Shown here: positions 24,230 through 32,961 of the stretch, piece by piece
Position numbering within the stretch: position 1 is the first letter of the stretch
Layout: each line of letters opens with the position of its first letter
Origin: Microbacterium sp. lyk4-40-TSB-66
Lineage (GTDB): Bacteria > Actinomycetota > Actinomycetes > Actinomycetales > Microbacteriaceae
Length of the DNA stretch: 64,000 nucleotides
Assembly: GCF_030209475.1 (NCBI RefSeq)
Contig: NZ_JARVRW010000015.1
Coordinates: 1 to 64,000, forward strand
Direction of reading: 5' to 3'
Notes under the pieces: generated by a model
Told to the model about the DNA's origin: nothing
The model's database searches: none
The model's input: the letters and a program-made list of their open reading frames with translations, nothing else
Program-made: the position numbers and the translations under genes

Positions 24230-25213
24230 CTACAGCTCGGCGCGCAGCCAGCGAGCGGCCTCGACGGCCCAGTACGTCAGGATCGCGTCGGCGCCGGCAC
24301 GTCGGATGCCGAGCAGGCTCTCCATGATCGCGCCCCGGCGGTCGATCCAGCCGTGGGCCGCAGCGGCCTCGACCATCGCGTACTCGCCCGACACCTGATA
24401 GGCCCACACCGGCACGTCGACCGACGCCTTCACGTCGGCGAGCACGTCGAGGTACGGCAGCGCCGGCTTGACCATGACGACGTCGGCGCCCTCTTCGACA
24501 TCGAGCAGCGCCTCGCGCACGCCCTCGCGCCCGTTGCCGGGATCGAGCTGGTACGAGCGGCGGTCACCTGTGAGCTGCGAGTCGACGGCCTCGCGGAACG
24601 GGCCGTAGAACGCTCCGGCGTACTTCGCGGAGTACGCCAGGATCAGCGTGTCGGTGAAGCCCTCGGCATCCAGGGCCTCGCGCACCGCGCCGACCTGGCC
24701 GTCCATCATCCCCGACAGCCCCAGCATCGCCGAGCCCGCGCGCGCCTGCGCGAGACCCATCGCGGTGTAGCGCTCGAGGGTGGCGTCGTTGTCGACGGCA
24801 CCGTCGTCGCGCAGGACGCCGCAGTGCCCGTGGTCGGTGAACTCGTCGAGGCAGAGGTCGGTCTGCACCACCAGCGCGTCGCCCACCTCGGCGACGACCG
24901 CCTCGGTCGCGCGGTTCAGGATGCCGGCCGGGTCGTCGGCGCCCGAGCCGACGGCGTCGCGCACCTCGGGCACGCCGAACAGCATGACGCCGCCGATGCG
25001 CTGCTCCGCGGCGTCGGCGACCGCACGGCGGAGCGAATCGACGGAGTGCTGGACGGTACCGGGCATGGAGCCGATCGGGCTCGGCTCGGCGATGCCCTCA
25101 CGTACGAACAGGGGCAGCACGAGCTGAGAGGGCACGAGGTGCGTCTCGCGGGCGAGGCGACGGACGGCGGGGGTGCGGCGCAGGCGCCGCGGGCGGTGCT
25201 CGGGGAAGCTCAT
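24230..25213 (-). CDS. hemB: Porphobilinogen synthase HemB
   Basis: A 327-residue 5-aminolevulinate dehydratase condensing two aminolevulinates. The active lysines are in [13 protein letters not shown] and [12 protein letters not shown]. The metal site reads [14 protein letters not shown]: two of the three zinc cysteines are kept and the middle one is Asp, a mixed type I associate with actinobacteria. YQVSGEYAM and the C-terminal [10 protein letters not shown] are typical. It overlaps the hemD stop by 4 bp, so the two are translationally coupled. Confidence 0.95.
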   Translation of the reverse strand: MSFPEHRPRRLRRTPAVRRLARETHLVPSQLVLPLFVREGIAEPSPIGSMPGTVQHSVDSLRRAVADAAEQRIGGVMLFGVPEVRDAVGSGADDPAGILNRATEAVVAEVGDALVVQTDLCLDEFTDHGHCGVLRDDGAVDNDATLERYTAMGLAQARAGSAMLGLSGMMDGQVGAVREALDAEGFTDTLILAYSAKYAGAFYGPFREAVDSQLTGDRRSYQLDPGNGREGVREALLDVEEGADVVMVKPALPYLDVLADVKASVDVPVWAYQVSGEYAMVEAAAAHGWIDRRGAIMESLLGIRRAGADAILTYWAVEAARWLRAEL

Positions 25214-26022
25214 GGGGTCGATTCGGTGGGGACGGGGAAACGGGCGACCGCCTCGATGAGCGCGTCGACCGTCTGGCGTTCGGCGACGACGTCGACGCTG
25301 AGGCCGGCGCGCTTGGCGTCTTTCGCGGTGCGCGGTCCGATGGCGGCGATGACGGTGGATGCCGGGATGTCGGGGAACTGCTCGACCACCTGTTCGGCGA
25401 CCGAGCCGCTCGTGACGAGGATCGCGTTGATCCGGCCGGAGTGCACGTCGCCGGCGATCTTGTCGGAGACGGGGACCCCGACGGTGCGGTACGCCACGAC
25501 GCTGCGCACGTCGTGTCCGGCTTCGATGAGCAGGCGCGTGAGCACCGGCTTGGCGATCTCGCTGCGCAGGGTGAGCACCTTGCGGGGCTCGGACTCGAGG
25601 TCGATCATCTGCTCGGCCATGCCCTGGGCGGAGTTGTCACGCTCGGGGACCAGATCGACGCGATACCCGACCGCCTGCATGGCGGCGGCGGTCGTCTCGC
25701 CCACGACCGCGACGCGGGTCTGCGCGGGGATGACCGCCTTGTAGGCGTAGAGCACGTCGACGGTCGTCGCGCTGGTGAGTGTGAGCCAGTCGAAGGCACC
25801 GGAGGCGAGATCGGCCAGGGCTTCGTCGAGGGTGGCCTGGTCGTTCGTCGGCGCGAAGTTGATCAGCGGTGCGATGACCGGGACGGCACCGAGCTGCCGG
25901 AGTCGCGCAGCGACGCCGTCGCCCCAGGGTCCGCCGCGCGGCACGAGGACGCGCCGCCCGGCAAGCGGCTTGGGCACGCTGCCCGTCGAGGGGTTCGGCG
26001 TGTGCCAGTGGCCTTCATTCAT
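25210..26022 (-). CDS. hemD: Uroporphyrinogen-III synthase HemD
   Basis: A 270-residue protein that closes hydroxymethylbilane to uroporphyrinogen III with inversion of ring D. The family is poorly conserved; recognisable are [20 protein letters not shown] at the start, [16 protein letters not shown], and the C-terminal [26 protein letters not shown], where the T/S-x-x-T and IGPxTA motifs sit. Its location between hemC and hemB with 4-bp overlaps at both ends supports the call. Confidence 0.92.
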   Translation of the reverse strand: MNEGHWHTPNPSTGSVPKPLAGRRVLVPRGGPWGDGVAARLRQLGAVPVIAPLINFAPTNDQATLDEALADLASGAFDWLTLTSATTVDVLYAYKAVIPAQTRVAVVGETTAAAMQAVGYRVDLVPERDNSAQGMAEQMIDLESEPRKVLTLRSEIAKPVLTRLLIEAGHDVRSVVAYRTVGVPVSDKIAGDVHSGRINAILVTSGSVAEQVVEQFPDIPASTVIAAIGPRTAKDAKRAGLSVDVVAERQTVDALIEAVARFPVPTESTP

Positions 26023-27017
26023 GTGGTCGACTCTCGTGGTACCAGGTCGGCCGCCCCGCGTTCGAGCAACCGACGCGCGGCTTCTTGGCCCGCACGCGTC
26101 GCACGCGCAATGGGTCCCCCGTCGTCGGCAGCATCCGCATCATTGCCACTGCCAGGTTCCCGAGCATACCCCGTGTCGAGACGCACCGTCCGATCGATGC
26201 CGATCCGGCGGGAGCCGTCGAGGGCGTAGACGATGGCGCGCAGCCGCAGGTCACCGTCGGCGATCGCCGCGTGCGTGCCCACGGGCGCGCTGCATCCGGC
26301 GTCCAGAGCCGAGAGCACCGTGCGCTCCGCCGTGATCGCGGTGCGGGTGTGCGCGTCGTCGAGCCGGGCGAGGGCGTCGTGGATCTCGGGGTCGATGTCG
26401 GTGCGGGTCTCGACGGCGAGCGACCCCTGTCCGGGGGCGGTCGGCCACTCCCCGAGGCCCAGTTCCTCCGCGTGCAGTCCGCCGAGGTCACCGCCGAGGC
26501 GCGAGATGCCCGCGGCCGCGAGGATGACGGCATCCAACTCTCCGTCGCGCACCCGCGCGAGCCGCGAGTCGACGTTGCCGCGGATGTCGCGGATGTCGAT
26601 CCGCGGGTTGTGCCGCAGGGCCTGCGCGACACGGCGAGGGGAACCGGTGCCGACCCGGGCACCCGCCGGGAGCGAGCCGAGCGGGGTGCCGTCGCGGGTA
26701 ACGACGACGTCGCGGGCGTCCTCTCGTGCGGGCGTGGCCGCGATGACCAGCCCCTCGGGCTGCAGCGTGGGCAGGTCTTTCAGCGAGTGCACCAGGAAGT
26801 CGCAGCGGTCGGCCGCGAGCGCCTCGCGCAGACCGTTCGCGAACACCCCGCGCCCGCCCAGCTGCGACAGGGAGGCGCGGTTGACGTCTCCCTCCGACAC
26901 GATCGGCACCAGTTCGACGACACGACCCGACACCGCGGCCACGGCGTCGGCGACGGTCTGCGACTGCGTCATCGCGAGGGCGCTGCGACGCGTGCCGAGA
27001 CGCAGGACTTCGCTCAC
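26019..27017 (-). CDS. hemC: Hydroxymethylbilane synthase HemC
   Basis: A 332-residue porphobilinogen deaminase. LRLGTRRSALAMTQSQ is the classic N-terminus. HSLKDLPTLQPEGL contains the conserved Lys-Asp, and GARVGTGSPRR binds substrate. The Cys that carries the dipyrromethane cofactor is in LDAGCSAPVGTHA. The GTG start at 27017 overlaps the hemQ stop. A GGC-poor patch around residue 300 (AREPGSGNDADAADDGG) looks like an acidic, variable loop. Confidence 0.95.
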   Translation of the reverse strand: MSEVLRLGTRRSALAMTQSQTVADAVAAVSGRVVELVPIVSEGDVNRASLSQLGGRGVFANGLREALAADRCDFLVHSLKDLPTLQPEGLVIAATPAREDARDVVVTRDGTPLGSLPAGARVGTGSPRRVAQALRHNPRIDIRDIRGNVDSRLARVRDGELDAVILAAAGISRLGGDLGGLHAEELGLGEWPTAPGQGSLAVETRTDIDPEIHDALARLDDAHTRTAITAERTVLSALDAGCSAPVGTHAAIADGDLRLRAIVYALDGSRRIGIDRTVRLDTGYAREPGSGNDADAADDGGPIARATRAGQEAARRLLERGAADLVPRESTT

Positions 27018-27685
27018 TGCAGGATCTCGGGGATCTCGTCGAGGGTGACGAGGCGACCCGTGTAGAACGGCACCTCCTCGCGCACGTGCCGGCGGGCCTC
27101 GGTGTAACGCAGGTCGCGCATCATGTCGACGAGGTCGGTGAGCACGTCGGCCTCCATCGGCAGGAGCCACTCGTAGTCGCCGAGGGCGAAGGATGCCACC
27201 GTGTTGGCGATGACGCCGCGGTACTGCGACCCCTTCTTGCCGTGCTCGATGAGCATCTCACGGCGCTCCTCCTCGGGAAGGAGGTACCACTCGTAGCTGC
27301 GCACGAAGGGATAGAGGCAGAGCCACTGCTGCGCCTCGATGCCACGGAGGAACCCGGGAACGTGCGACCGGTTGAACTCCGCGTCGCGGTGCACGCCCAT
27401 GGCGTTCCACGTCGGCAGGAGGTTCTTCAGCAGCTCCGTGCGACGGAGGCGGCGCAGGTCGCGCTGGAGTGCCTGGGGGTCCTCGCCGTGCAGCCACACC
27501 ATGAGGTCGGCGTCGGCGCGGAGGCCGCTGACGTCGTAGAAGCCTCGGACGGTGACGCCGTCGGCCTCGACGAGCGAGACGAGGTCGGCGAGCTCGGTCG
27601 CATCGACGGCGGTGACGGGGTTCTCGGGATCGCGGCGGAAGACCGCCCACAGCGTGTACACGGAAGAGGAGCTGTCGTGGGACAT
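27014..27685 (-). CDS. hemQ: Coprohaem decarboxylase HemQ (ChdC)
   Basis: A 223-residue member of the chlorite-dismutase-like family that converts coprohaem to haem b with peroxide, the last step of the coproporphyrin-dependent route of actinobacteria and firmicutes. YTLWAVFRR, GFYDVSGLRADADLMVWLH, YPFVRSYEWYLLPEEERREMLIEHG (tyrosine radical site and proximal His region) and ALGDYEWLLPMEAD are as expected. ATG 27685 is chosen since upstream residues are Arg-rich noise. It heads the minus-strand unit and overlaps hemC by 4 bp. Confidence 0.93.
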   Translation of the reverse strand: MSHDSSSSVYTLWAVFRRDPENPVTAVDATELADLVSLVEADGVTVRGFYDVSGLRADADLMVWLHGEDPQALQRDLRRLRRTELLKNLLPTWNAMGVHRDAEFNRSHVPGFLRGIEAQQWLCLYPFVRSYEWYLLPEEERREMLIEHGKKGSQYRGVIANTVASFALGDYEWLLPMEADVLTDLVDMMRDLRYTEARRHVREEVPFYTGRLVTLDEIPEILQ

Positions 27686-27824
27686 GCGTCCTAGTCTCGT
27701 CTCGCCGCGGCGGCGGGCCAAACCGGTTGACTCACCGGTGGAAGACCGACAGGTGCGGCGCGCCGCCCCTGATTGGTACTGTGCGACGACGGCGTCGGGG
27801 GACGCCGCCGCGAAGGGGTGCCGG

Positions 27825-28613
27825 ATGTGGCTCTACGACCTGCCGATGTCCGTGGGACTGCCGGTGTTCATCGTGCTCGTGGTCGGCGGCTCGTGCGCGA
27901 TTCTGCTCATCCTGCGCAAGTGGGTCTTCCGGGTCGCTCCCCAGGGTGAGGAGTGGGATCGCGTCCTCAGCTACGCGGTCGGCGCCTACGGCGTCTTCTA
28001 CGGCGTGACCCTGGCGCTGATCGCCGCGGCCGCCTACGGCAACTTCACCGAGGTCGACGGGGTGGTGCTCGAGGAGTCCTCGACGCTCGCGGCGCTGTAC
28101 CGCACCGCAGCGCTCCTGCCGGAACCGGAGTCGACGCAGCTGCAGCAGCAGATCAATCAGTACACGCGCGACGTCATCGAGCTCGACTGGCCCGAGCAGC
28201 GGCGGTTGCAGATCCCGGCGGAGACGGATGCCAGCATCACGGCGATGCAGCAGGCCATCGCCGCCGTGCAACCGACCTCTCCCGCCGAGATCCTCTACGT
28301 GCAGCAGTCGCTCGATCAGTTCCACGCGCTCGTGGAGAGCCGCCGGGAGCGCATCGCGCTCACCCACCTGGCGCTCCCGAGCGTCCTGTGGATCGTGCTG
28401 GCCGTGGGCGCCGTTCTGAACGCCATCCTCATCGGCCTCATCGAGGTTCGCAACCTCCGCGTCCACCTGCTGATGTCGGGGATGCTCGCTCTGTTCGTCG
28501 CGCTGCTGCTCTACGCCATCGCCGGGTTCGACCACGCGTACGCCGGCCCGATCGCGGTGACGCCGGAGTACTTCGAGGATCTGCTGCAGGGGTTGTTCGC
28601 CGCCGAGCCCTAG
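27825..28613 (+). CDS. DUF4239 (bestrophin-like) membrane protein
   Basis: A 262-residue membrane protein. Two helices lie at the N-terminus (GLPVFIVLVVGGSCAILLIL and YGVFYGVTLALIAAAAYG). A long soluble, Gln/Glu-rich helical middle follows (residues about 75-185, with QLQQQINQYTRDVIELDWPEQ). Two helices close the protein (VLWIVLAVGAVLNAILIGLI and LLMSGMLALFVALLLYAIAG). This layout matches DUF4239, a bestrophin-like family of unknown transport role. The ATG is preceded by gaaggggtg. It sits divergently from hemQ at the start of the segment that splits the haem genes. Confidence 0.8.
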   Translation: MWLYDLPMSVGLPVFIVLVVGGSCAILLILRKWVFRVAPQGEEWDRVLSYAVGAYGVFYGVTLALIAAAAYGNFTEVDGVVLEESSTLAALYRTAALLPEPESTQLQQQINQYTRDVIELDWPEQRRLQIPAETDASITAMQQAIAAVQPTSPAEILYVQQSLDQFHALVESRRERIALTHLALPSVLWIVLAVGAVLNAILIGLIEVRNLRVHLLMSGMLALFVALLLYAIAGFDHAYAGPIAVTPEYFEDLLQGLFAAEP

Positions 28614-28761
28614 GCCGGAGCCGATCCCTGAAGGTCGAGGGGGCATACGGCCGTCAAGGCAGGTCGACTCGCCGCCGCTCACGTACAGGTGGCGCCGCCC
28701 TCCCGCACCTGCCACAGTGAACTGCGCCGCCGCGCGAAGACCCGAACCGATTCGAGGCCCC

Positions 28762-31539
28762 ATGCTCCGCTCGCGCACCGCCGCACGGTCCCGCCGCTAC
28801 CTGAAATACCCGGCCGCCGTCCTGGCGGGAGCGGTCATCGTCGCCGGCAACGTCGTCGCCGCCCCCGCGCCGGCGCAGGCCGCGTGGGAGGACGACGCGC
28901 AGAGCTGGATCACCAGCATGCAGACCGGACTCGGATGGGCCGAGGGGCTGTTCGGTCTCAAGACCGGGCCTTGGAACACCGCTCTCTCGATCGCCTCCCC
29001 CTTGATCTCGGCGATCTTCGGCGGCTCGTCCGCTCCGTCGATCGGCGATGTACTGGAACGCCTGAAGCAGCTCGACGACATCGAGCACAAGATCGATCAG
29101 GTGCAGAACTCGCTCGTGACGATCGAGGCGGAGATCGCCACGGTCGGTCAGGACGTTCTCACCGGCACCTGCGCCGTGCAGGCCAGCCGACCGCGCGACT
29201 ATCTCGCCAAGCTGGCTGCCGCGAACGACGCCTACGCGAACGTCGTCGACAAGATCGATGAGGTGCGCGTGGGCACCGCCGGCGAGGACGACCTCAAGGT
29301 CGCGATCAACTCCTTCATCGCGTACACGACCGGCGAGAGCGAAGCCATCCTCCCCGACCACAGCGCCTTCGCGGAGTCCCTCCGCAGCGTGCATGCGGAC
29401 ATGGGCACCACAGGAGGCGTCGCGGGCATCATCCAGAGCTGCGGGCGTGCCTACCTCAACGACTGGAAGATCGAGAACACCTCCGCAGCGGCGTTGAGCG
29501 GGATGCCGGCGAACGATCACGGCGCGTGGCTCGATGATCGCGACTACTACGACCCCTTGCAAAAGCTCGTCTCGTTCTGGCAGACCGCCGTCGCGCAGGG
29601 CACCTACCTCCACCAGCAGGCATCGCTCATGCGGGTCAGCAGGGAATACGTCACCGCCCACGGCCCCCTCAGCGTCGAGGATTCCGCGAGGGTGTGCGCC
29701 CTGGCGAAGACCAACGGCCCGGCCATGGCGAGAGCCACGTGCGAGGGCGGCCTCATTTTCGCGAAGACCGTCTACAGCGGCTTCGCCGCCGAGTGGCGCG
29801 AGGTCGGGGTGCCGATCAGCGACGCGAACGTCGTGATGAACATGGGTACTGACGTGCACGGACTGTCGTATCAACCCACGACACCCCGGGCAGCCGGGAC
29901 TCCAGCCGAAGATCCCCTCCCCTCAGCCGGAGCACCGGTGGGGGTGGCATCCCGAGTGTGGGCGAGGGATCCCGCCACCTTCCCCGCGGCGTGGACGACC
30001 GGGACCTGGTCGACGACGGCCGGCGCGGTCTTGGCCTACGGAATCGATGGGTTCGTCCCGGCGGGTTCCTCGCAGTGGTCCGACTTGAGCAACGGCTACC
30101 GTGCGACGCACCCGACGGTGCAGACGACGACGCGGGCGGAGGCGATGCAGTGGCGGTCGAGCACCGGGTGGCAGAGCTCCGGCGTAGATCCCTTCGCTCC
30201 ACTGGACATCCTCACGGTCATGAAGGATTCCGTCGCACCGGCGGCGACCGGCACCGATCCCGCGCACGCGTTCACCGTCAAGGCCGACACGACCGTGTGG
30301 ATGCCGAACGAGGCCGCTAGTCACGACTTCCCGATGTGGCGGAGTCCGATACCCGAGTGGTCCCGCGGCACGGGCCTGTCGTTCCCGCACTCGCGATTGT
30401 GGCTGAAGTTCGACTTCCCGCCGCGCGTTCTGGACGACGCCAAGATGAGCGTCAAATGTTTCGTCGCAACCGAGGACGGCATCGTGTGTCATGAGTCGGT
30501 GGCGTCCTGGTGGGTCAACCGACTCTCGATCGAGCCGAGCCTGTCGGTGCAGAACCTGAACCGCATCACTCCGCTCAACCCCGAGGTCGACAGCATGGTG
30601 ATGCTCGACAAGGAGCGCGAGTGCCGCGGGGAGCCCCACTTCGACCAGGAATGCGCGACCATCATCGACCAGATGTTCACCACCCGCGGCGAGTCGTTCG
30701 CCCAGAGTGGTCCGTCGTGGCTCGCCCCGATCGACGCGGCCAACGGGCAGCACTACGAGGGCGACCCCGCTGCCGCCGGCACGCTCTGGCCGAGCGCCCC
30801 CGTTCCCGACTGCGCCCTCACCACCTGGGGTGCGAAAACCCGGTGCGGGCCAGCCCTGGAAGCGTGGATCACGTCTCACGTGCCCAACCCGAGCCTCAGC
30901 GGACCCGTCGCCACCACAGATGTCACCGTCGACCGCGCCGCCGACGGAACCGCCGTGTGCATCGCCCCCGCCTGGAACACGAGCTCGGTCATGCAGTACG
31001 GCGATGTGGCGTGGACGGCGTGGTCGCGTACGGGGAAGCCCTTCACCAAGGTCGTCCCGTTCGGCTCGCATCTCGACCTGCTGGCCCTGGTGACGGACGC
31101 CGGCTGGAACACGGGCGGCGCGGCCGGGGAGTCGGGGCGGATCACCCTCCGATGTTCTTTCACCGCGCGCACCGCCGAGGTGGCGAACGAGACGGAGGTG
31201 CGTAGCGCCACCGTCGCCGCAGTTCGCGTCGACGATCACTACGACTTCCCCAGCGTCGGCGTGGGGACGCCGGGCGATCCGGGGGCCACCCCGGGTGCGG
31301 GCGTCACCCCGGATCCGACCGACGCGACTCCGGTCGGCACCGCGGAATCGTCGGCGTCGGGTGCCTCCGCGCACGACATGGCGGCGCGATCGGTCGACGC
31401 GTCCGGTCGGAAGGTCCTTGCGAGCTCGGGGATCGGTGGGGAGCCCTGGCCAGCGGCCGCGGGAGCCCTCGTCCTGCTCGTCTTCGGCGCGTCTCTGATG
31501 GTCTGCGTCCGGACCCGACGAGCGAGACGGAGCGCGTAG
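28762..31539 (+). CDS. Large secreted surface protein with LAxTG-like sorting signal
   Basis: A 925-residue exported protein of unknown function. The N-terminus MLRSRTAARSRRYLKY leads into a hydrophobic core and APAPAQAA cleavage region. Residues about 45-130 are helical and include GDVLERLKQLDDIEHKIDQ, a coiled-coil-like stretch. The remainder is mixed, with several Trp-rich repeats (PAAWTTGTWSTT, SDLSNGYRATHP) and paired Cys. The C-terminus has a Pro/Gly/Thr linker, LASSG (about residue 885), a hydrophobic segment and RTRRARRSA, the pattern of a class E sortase (LAxTG) anchor with Ser for Thr. The start at 28762 has cgagg upstream; ATG 28717 would displace the signal peptide. It lies between the two haem blocks, which suggests insertion. 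Confidence 0.75.
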   Translation: MLRSRTAARSRRYLKYPAAVLAGAVIVAGNVVAAPAPAQAAWEDDAQSWITSMQTGLGWAEGLFGLKTGPWNTALSIASPLISAIFGGSSAPSIGDVLERLKQLDDIEHKIDQVQNSLVTIEAEIATVGQDVLTGTCAVQASRPRDYLAKLAAANDAYANVVDKIDEVRVGTAGEDDLKVAINSFIAYTTGESEAILPDHSAFAESLRSVHADMGTTGGVAGIIQSCGRAYLNDWKIENTSAAALSGMPANDHGAWLDDRDYYDPLQKLVSFWQTAVAQGTYLHQQASLMRVSREYVTAHGPLSVEDSARVCALAKTNGPAMARATCEGGLIFAKTVYSGFAAEWREVGVPISDANVVMNMGTDVHGLSYQPTTPRAAGTPAEDPLPSAGAPVGVASRVWARDPATFPAAWTTGTWSTTAGAVLAYGIDGFVPAGSSQWSDLSNGYRATHPTVQTTTRAEAMQWRSSTGWQSSGVDPFAPLDILTVMKDSVAPAATGTDPAHAFTVKADTTVWMPNEAASHDFPMWRSPIPEWSRGTGLSFPHSRLWLKFDFPPRVLDDAKMSVKCFVATEDGIVCHESVASWWVNRLSIEPSLSVQNLNRITPLNPEVDSMVMLDKERECRGEPHFDQECATIIDQMFTTRGESFAQSGPSWLAPIDAANGQHYEGDPAAAGTLWPSAPVPDCALTTWGAKTRCGPALEAWITSHVPNPSLSGPVATTDVTVDRAADGTAVCIAPAWNTSSVMQYGDVAWTAWSRTGKPFTKVVPFGSHLDLLALVTDAGWNTGGAAGESGRITLRCSFTARTAEVANETEVRSATVAAVRVDDHYDFPSVGVGTPGDPGATPGAGVTPDPTDATPVGTAESSASGASAHDMAARSVDASGRKVLASSGIGGEPWPAAAGALVLLVFGASLMVCVRTRRARRSA

Positions 31540-31700
31540 CACCCTTCGCACCCGCGTCCATCCGGACCCGTACCCGACCGGTCGAGGCGGGCGCCCACCC
31601 CGTTGGAAGACGGATCGGGCCCGGCCCGGACCCGCTGCAGCCTCGAGCCGGACCGGGAGGGCCTGAGCGGCATAGATCGCATAGCGCTCGACGCAGAAAC

Positions 31701-31731
31701 GGGGAGGCCGCCCTGTGCGGGCGACCTCCCC
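31701..31731 (-). terminator. Strong GC hairpin downstream of the DUF3618 gene
   Basis: ggggaggccgccc (31701-31713) pairs with gggcgacctcccc (31719-31731) at 12 of 13 positions around tgtgc. On the minus strand it follows the stop of the gene at 31765 by about 33 nt and is trailed by gtttc, so it is probably that operon's terminator. The rest of 31540-31700 holds nothing I recognise. Confidence 0.75.
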
Positions 31732-31764
31732 GCAGGGAGTTCTTGAATTGCCGGGCGCGGATCG

Positions 31765-32043
31765 TCAGCGCGTGTACGCGCGGACGATCCCCCACACGGC
31801 GAGGCCGACGGCGATCGCGACACCCCCCACGGCGGCGGCGGCCGCGGCGGGGTTCGCCTGCGCCTTGGCACGCACATCGTGGACCGTACGGTCGACGGCG
31901 TCGCTCGCGCGACGCGGGACGTTCGCCTTGACCTCGATAGCCGCCAACGCGGCCTTCAGCTCGGCACGGGCCGCCTCGACGGGGTCGGAGATCCCGAGCG
32001 GCACGGCGGTGCGGGGCACGGGGACGGGACGATCAATACTCAT
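31765..32043 (-). CDS. DUF3618-like small membrane protein
   Basis: A 92-residue protein with an N-terminal helical part (DPVEAARAELKAALAAIEVKANVP) resembling the DUF3618 pattern, a RASDAVDRTVHDVRAKAQANP segment, and one C-terminal membrane helix (AAAAAAVGGVAIAVGLAVWG) followed by RAYTR. Such proteins accompany phage-holin-like DUF1469 and YtxH proteins in actinobacterial envelope-stress gene clusters. Its ATG at 32043 overlaps the end of the holin-like gene by 11 bp, supporting co-transcription. Confidence 0.78.
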   Translation of the reverse strand: MSIDRPVPVPRTAVPLGISDPVEAARAELKAALAAIEVKANVPRRASDAVDRTVHDVRAKAQANPAAAAAAVGGVAIAVGLAVWGIVRAYTR

Positions 32044-32443
32044 CGCGGGCCTCCTTCACGATGCGGACGTCTTCGGCGATGGCCCTGCCCGGGTTCTCGC
32101 GGTTCGACAGCTTCTTGAATCGCAGGTAGCCCAGCAACGCCAGGATTGCAGTGATGACGACCATCACGCCGAAGACCACGAGGGCCGACAGCCACACGGG
32201 CCACCACGACGACAGACCGGCGATGACGAAGGCGAAGAACACCGGAACGGCCCAGAACAGCACGACCAGCGCTCCGACGAACCAGCCGGCGCCGATCCCG
32301 GCGTCCTTCGCCGTGCGCTGCGCCCACGCCTTCGCACCGTTGATCTCGGCGACGACGAGGTTGCGCACCAGTTCGGGGATGTCGCCGATGAGGGTGAACA
32401 GACCGTCATCGGAACGGTCGCGGAATCCGCGAGGAGTCGTCAT
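32033..32443 (-). CDS. Phage-holin-superfamily III (DUF1469) membrane protein
   Basis: A 136-residue protein with a soluble start (LFTLIGDIPELVRNLVVAEINGAKAW), then two long hydrophobic segments (GWFVGALVVLFWAVPVFFAF and WLSALVVFGVMVVITAILAL), and a basic tail. This is the DUF1469 pattern, often annotated as phage holin family but found as chromosomal envelope protein in actinobacteria. There are no other phage genes here. It lies between the DUF3618 and YtxH-like genes in one minus-strand unit. Confidence 0.82.
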   Translation of the reverse strand: MTTPRGFRDRSDDGLFTLIGDIPELVRNLVVAEINGAKAWAQRTAKDAGIGAGWFVGALVVLFWAVPVFFAFVIAGLSSWWPVWLSALVVFGVMVVITAILALLGYLRFKKLSNRENPGRAIAEDVRIVKEARDEY

Positions 32444-32448
32444 GCGCG

Positions 32449-32850
32449 TCAGCTTCCCGACGCGTCGGAGCCGCTCTGGGCCGCCTTGGCCCGCGCGGTG
32501 GCCGTCTTCTCGGCCTTCTTCGCGTCATCCACGGAGTCCTCGACCACGTCGGCGACCTCATGGGCCGACTTCTTGGCCGCACGTCCGGCGCGCTCGGCGC
32601 GCTCCTGGACCGTGCCCGAGCCCGACGCCGCGTTGGTGACCGACTTCGCGCCCTTCCACACCACACCGGGGACGGACTTGAGGGCGGAGACGCCGAGCGC
32701 CTTCACCTTCTCGACCTGTCCCTGTACGGCGGGCTGGTCCCAGACCTTCTCGGCCTGCTCCTTGATCTGCTCGTAACGCTGGCGGCCGGCGCGTGCTCCG
32801 AGCACGTAGCCCGCCACGAGTCCGACGACGAGTGCTGCTTTGCCCCTCAT
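32449..32850 (-). CDS. YtxH-like membrane-anchored protein
   Basis: A 133-residue protein. The first 20 residues (KAALVVGLVAGYVLGARAG) form a membrane anchor or glycine-zipper-like segment, immediately followed by RQRYEQIKEQAEKVWD, the characteristic YtxH-type continuation. The rest is Lys/Ala/Glu-rich and likely helical (SAHEVADVVEDSVDDAKKAEKT). It is the first gene of the small envelope unit with the holin-like and DUF3618 genes, and its function is probably structural or stress-related. Confidence 0.75.
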   Translation of the reverse strand: MRGKAALVVGLVAGYVLGARAGRQRYEQIKEQAEKVWDQPAVQGQVEKVKALGVSALKSVPGVVWKGAKSVTNAASGSGTVQERAERAGRAAKKSAHEVADVVEDSVDDAKKAEKTATARAKAAQSGSDASGS

Positions 32851-32961
32851 GGGGTCTCCTCACGCTCGATCGAGTGCTGGTCGAGTCTCACAGTAGCGAT
32901 GTATGCCGGTCCCGGCATCCGCCCTTGACACGGGAGCCCGTATGGTCGATCGCCACGACGC

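Noticed and set aside
32033..32443. Prophage remnant because of the holin-like protein
   Set aside because: DUF1469 proteins are ordinary chromosomal envelope proteins in actinobacteria; no other phage gene is nearby.
32923..32939. Promoter ttgaca...tatggt
   Set aside because: The spacing between the two boxes is about 10 bp, too short for a sigma-A promoter, and no plus-strand gene follows.
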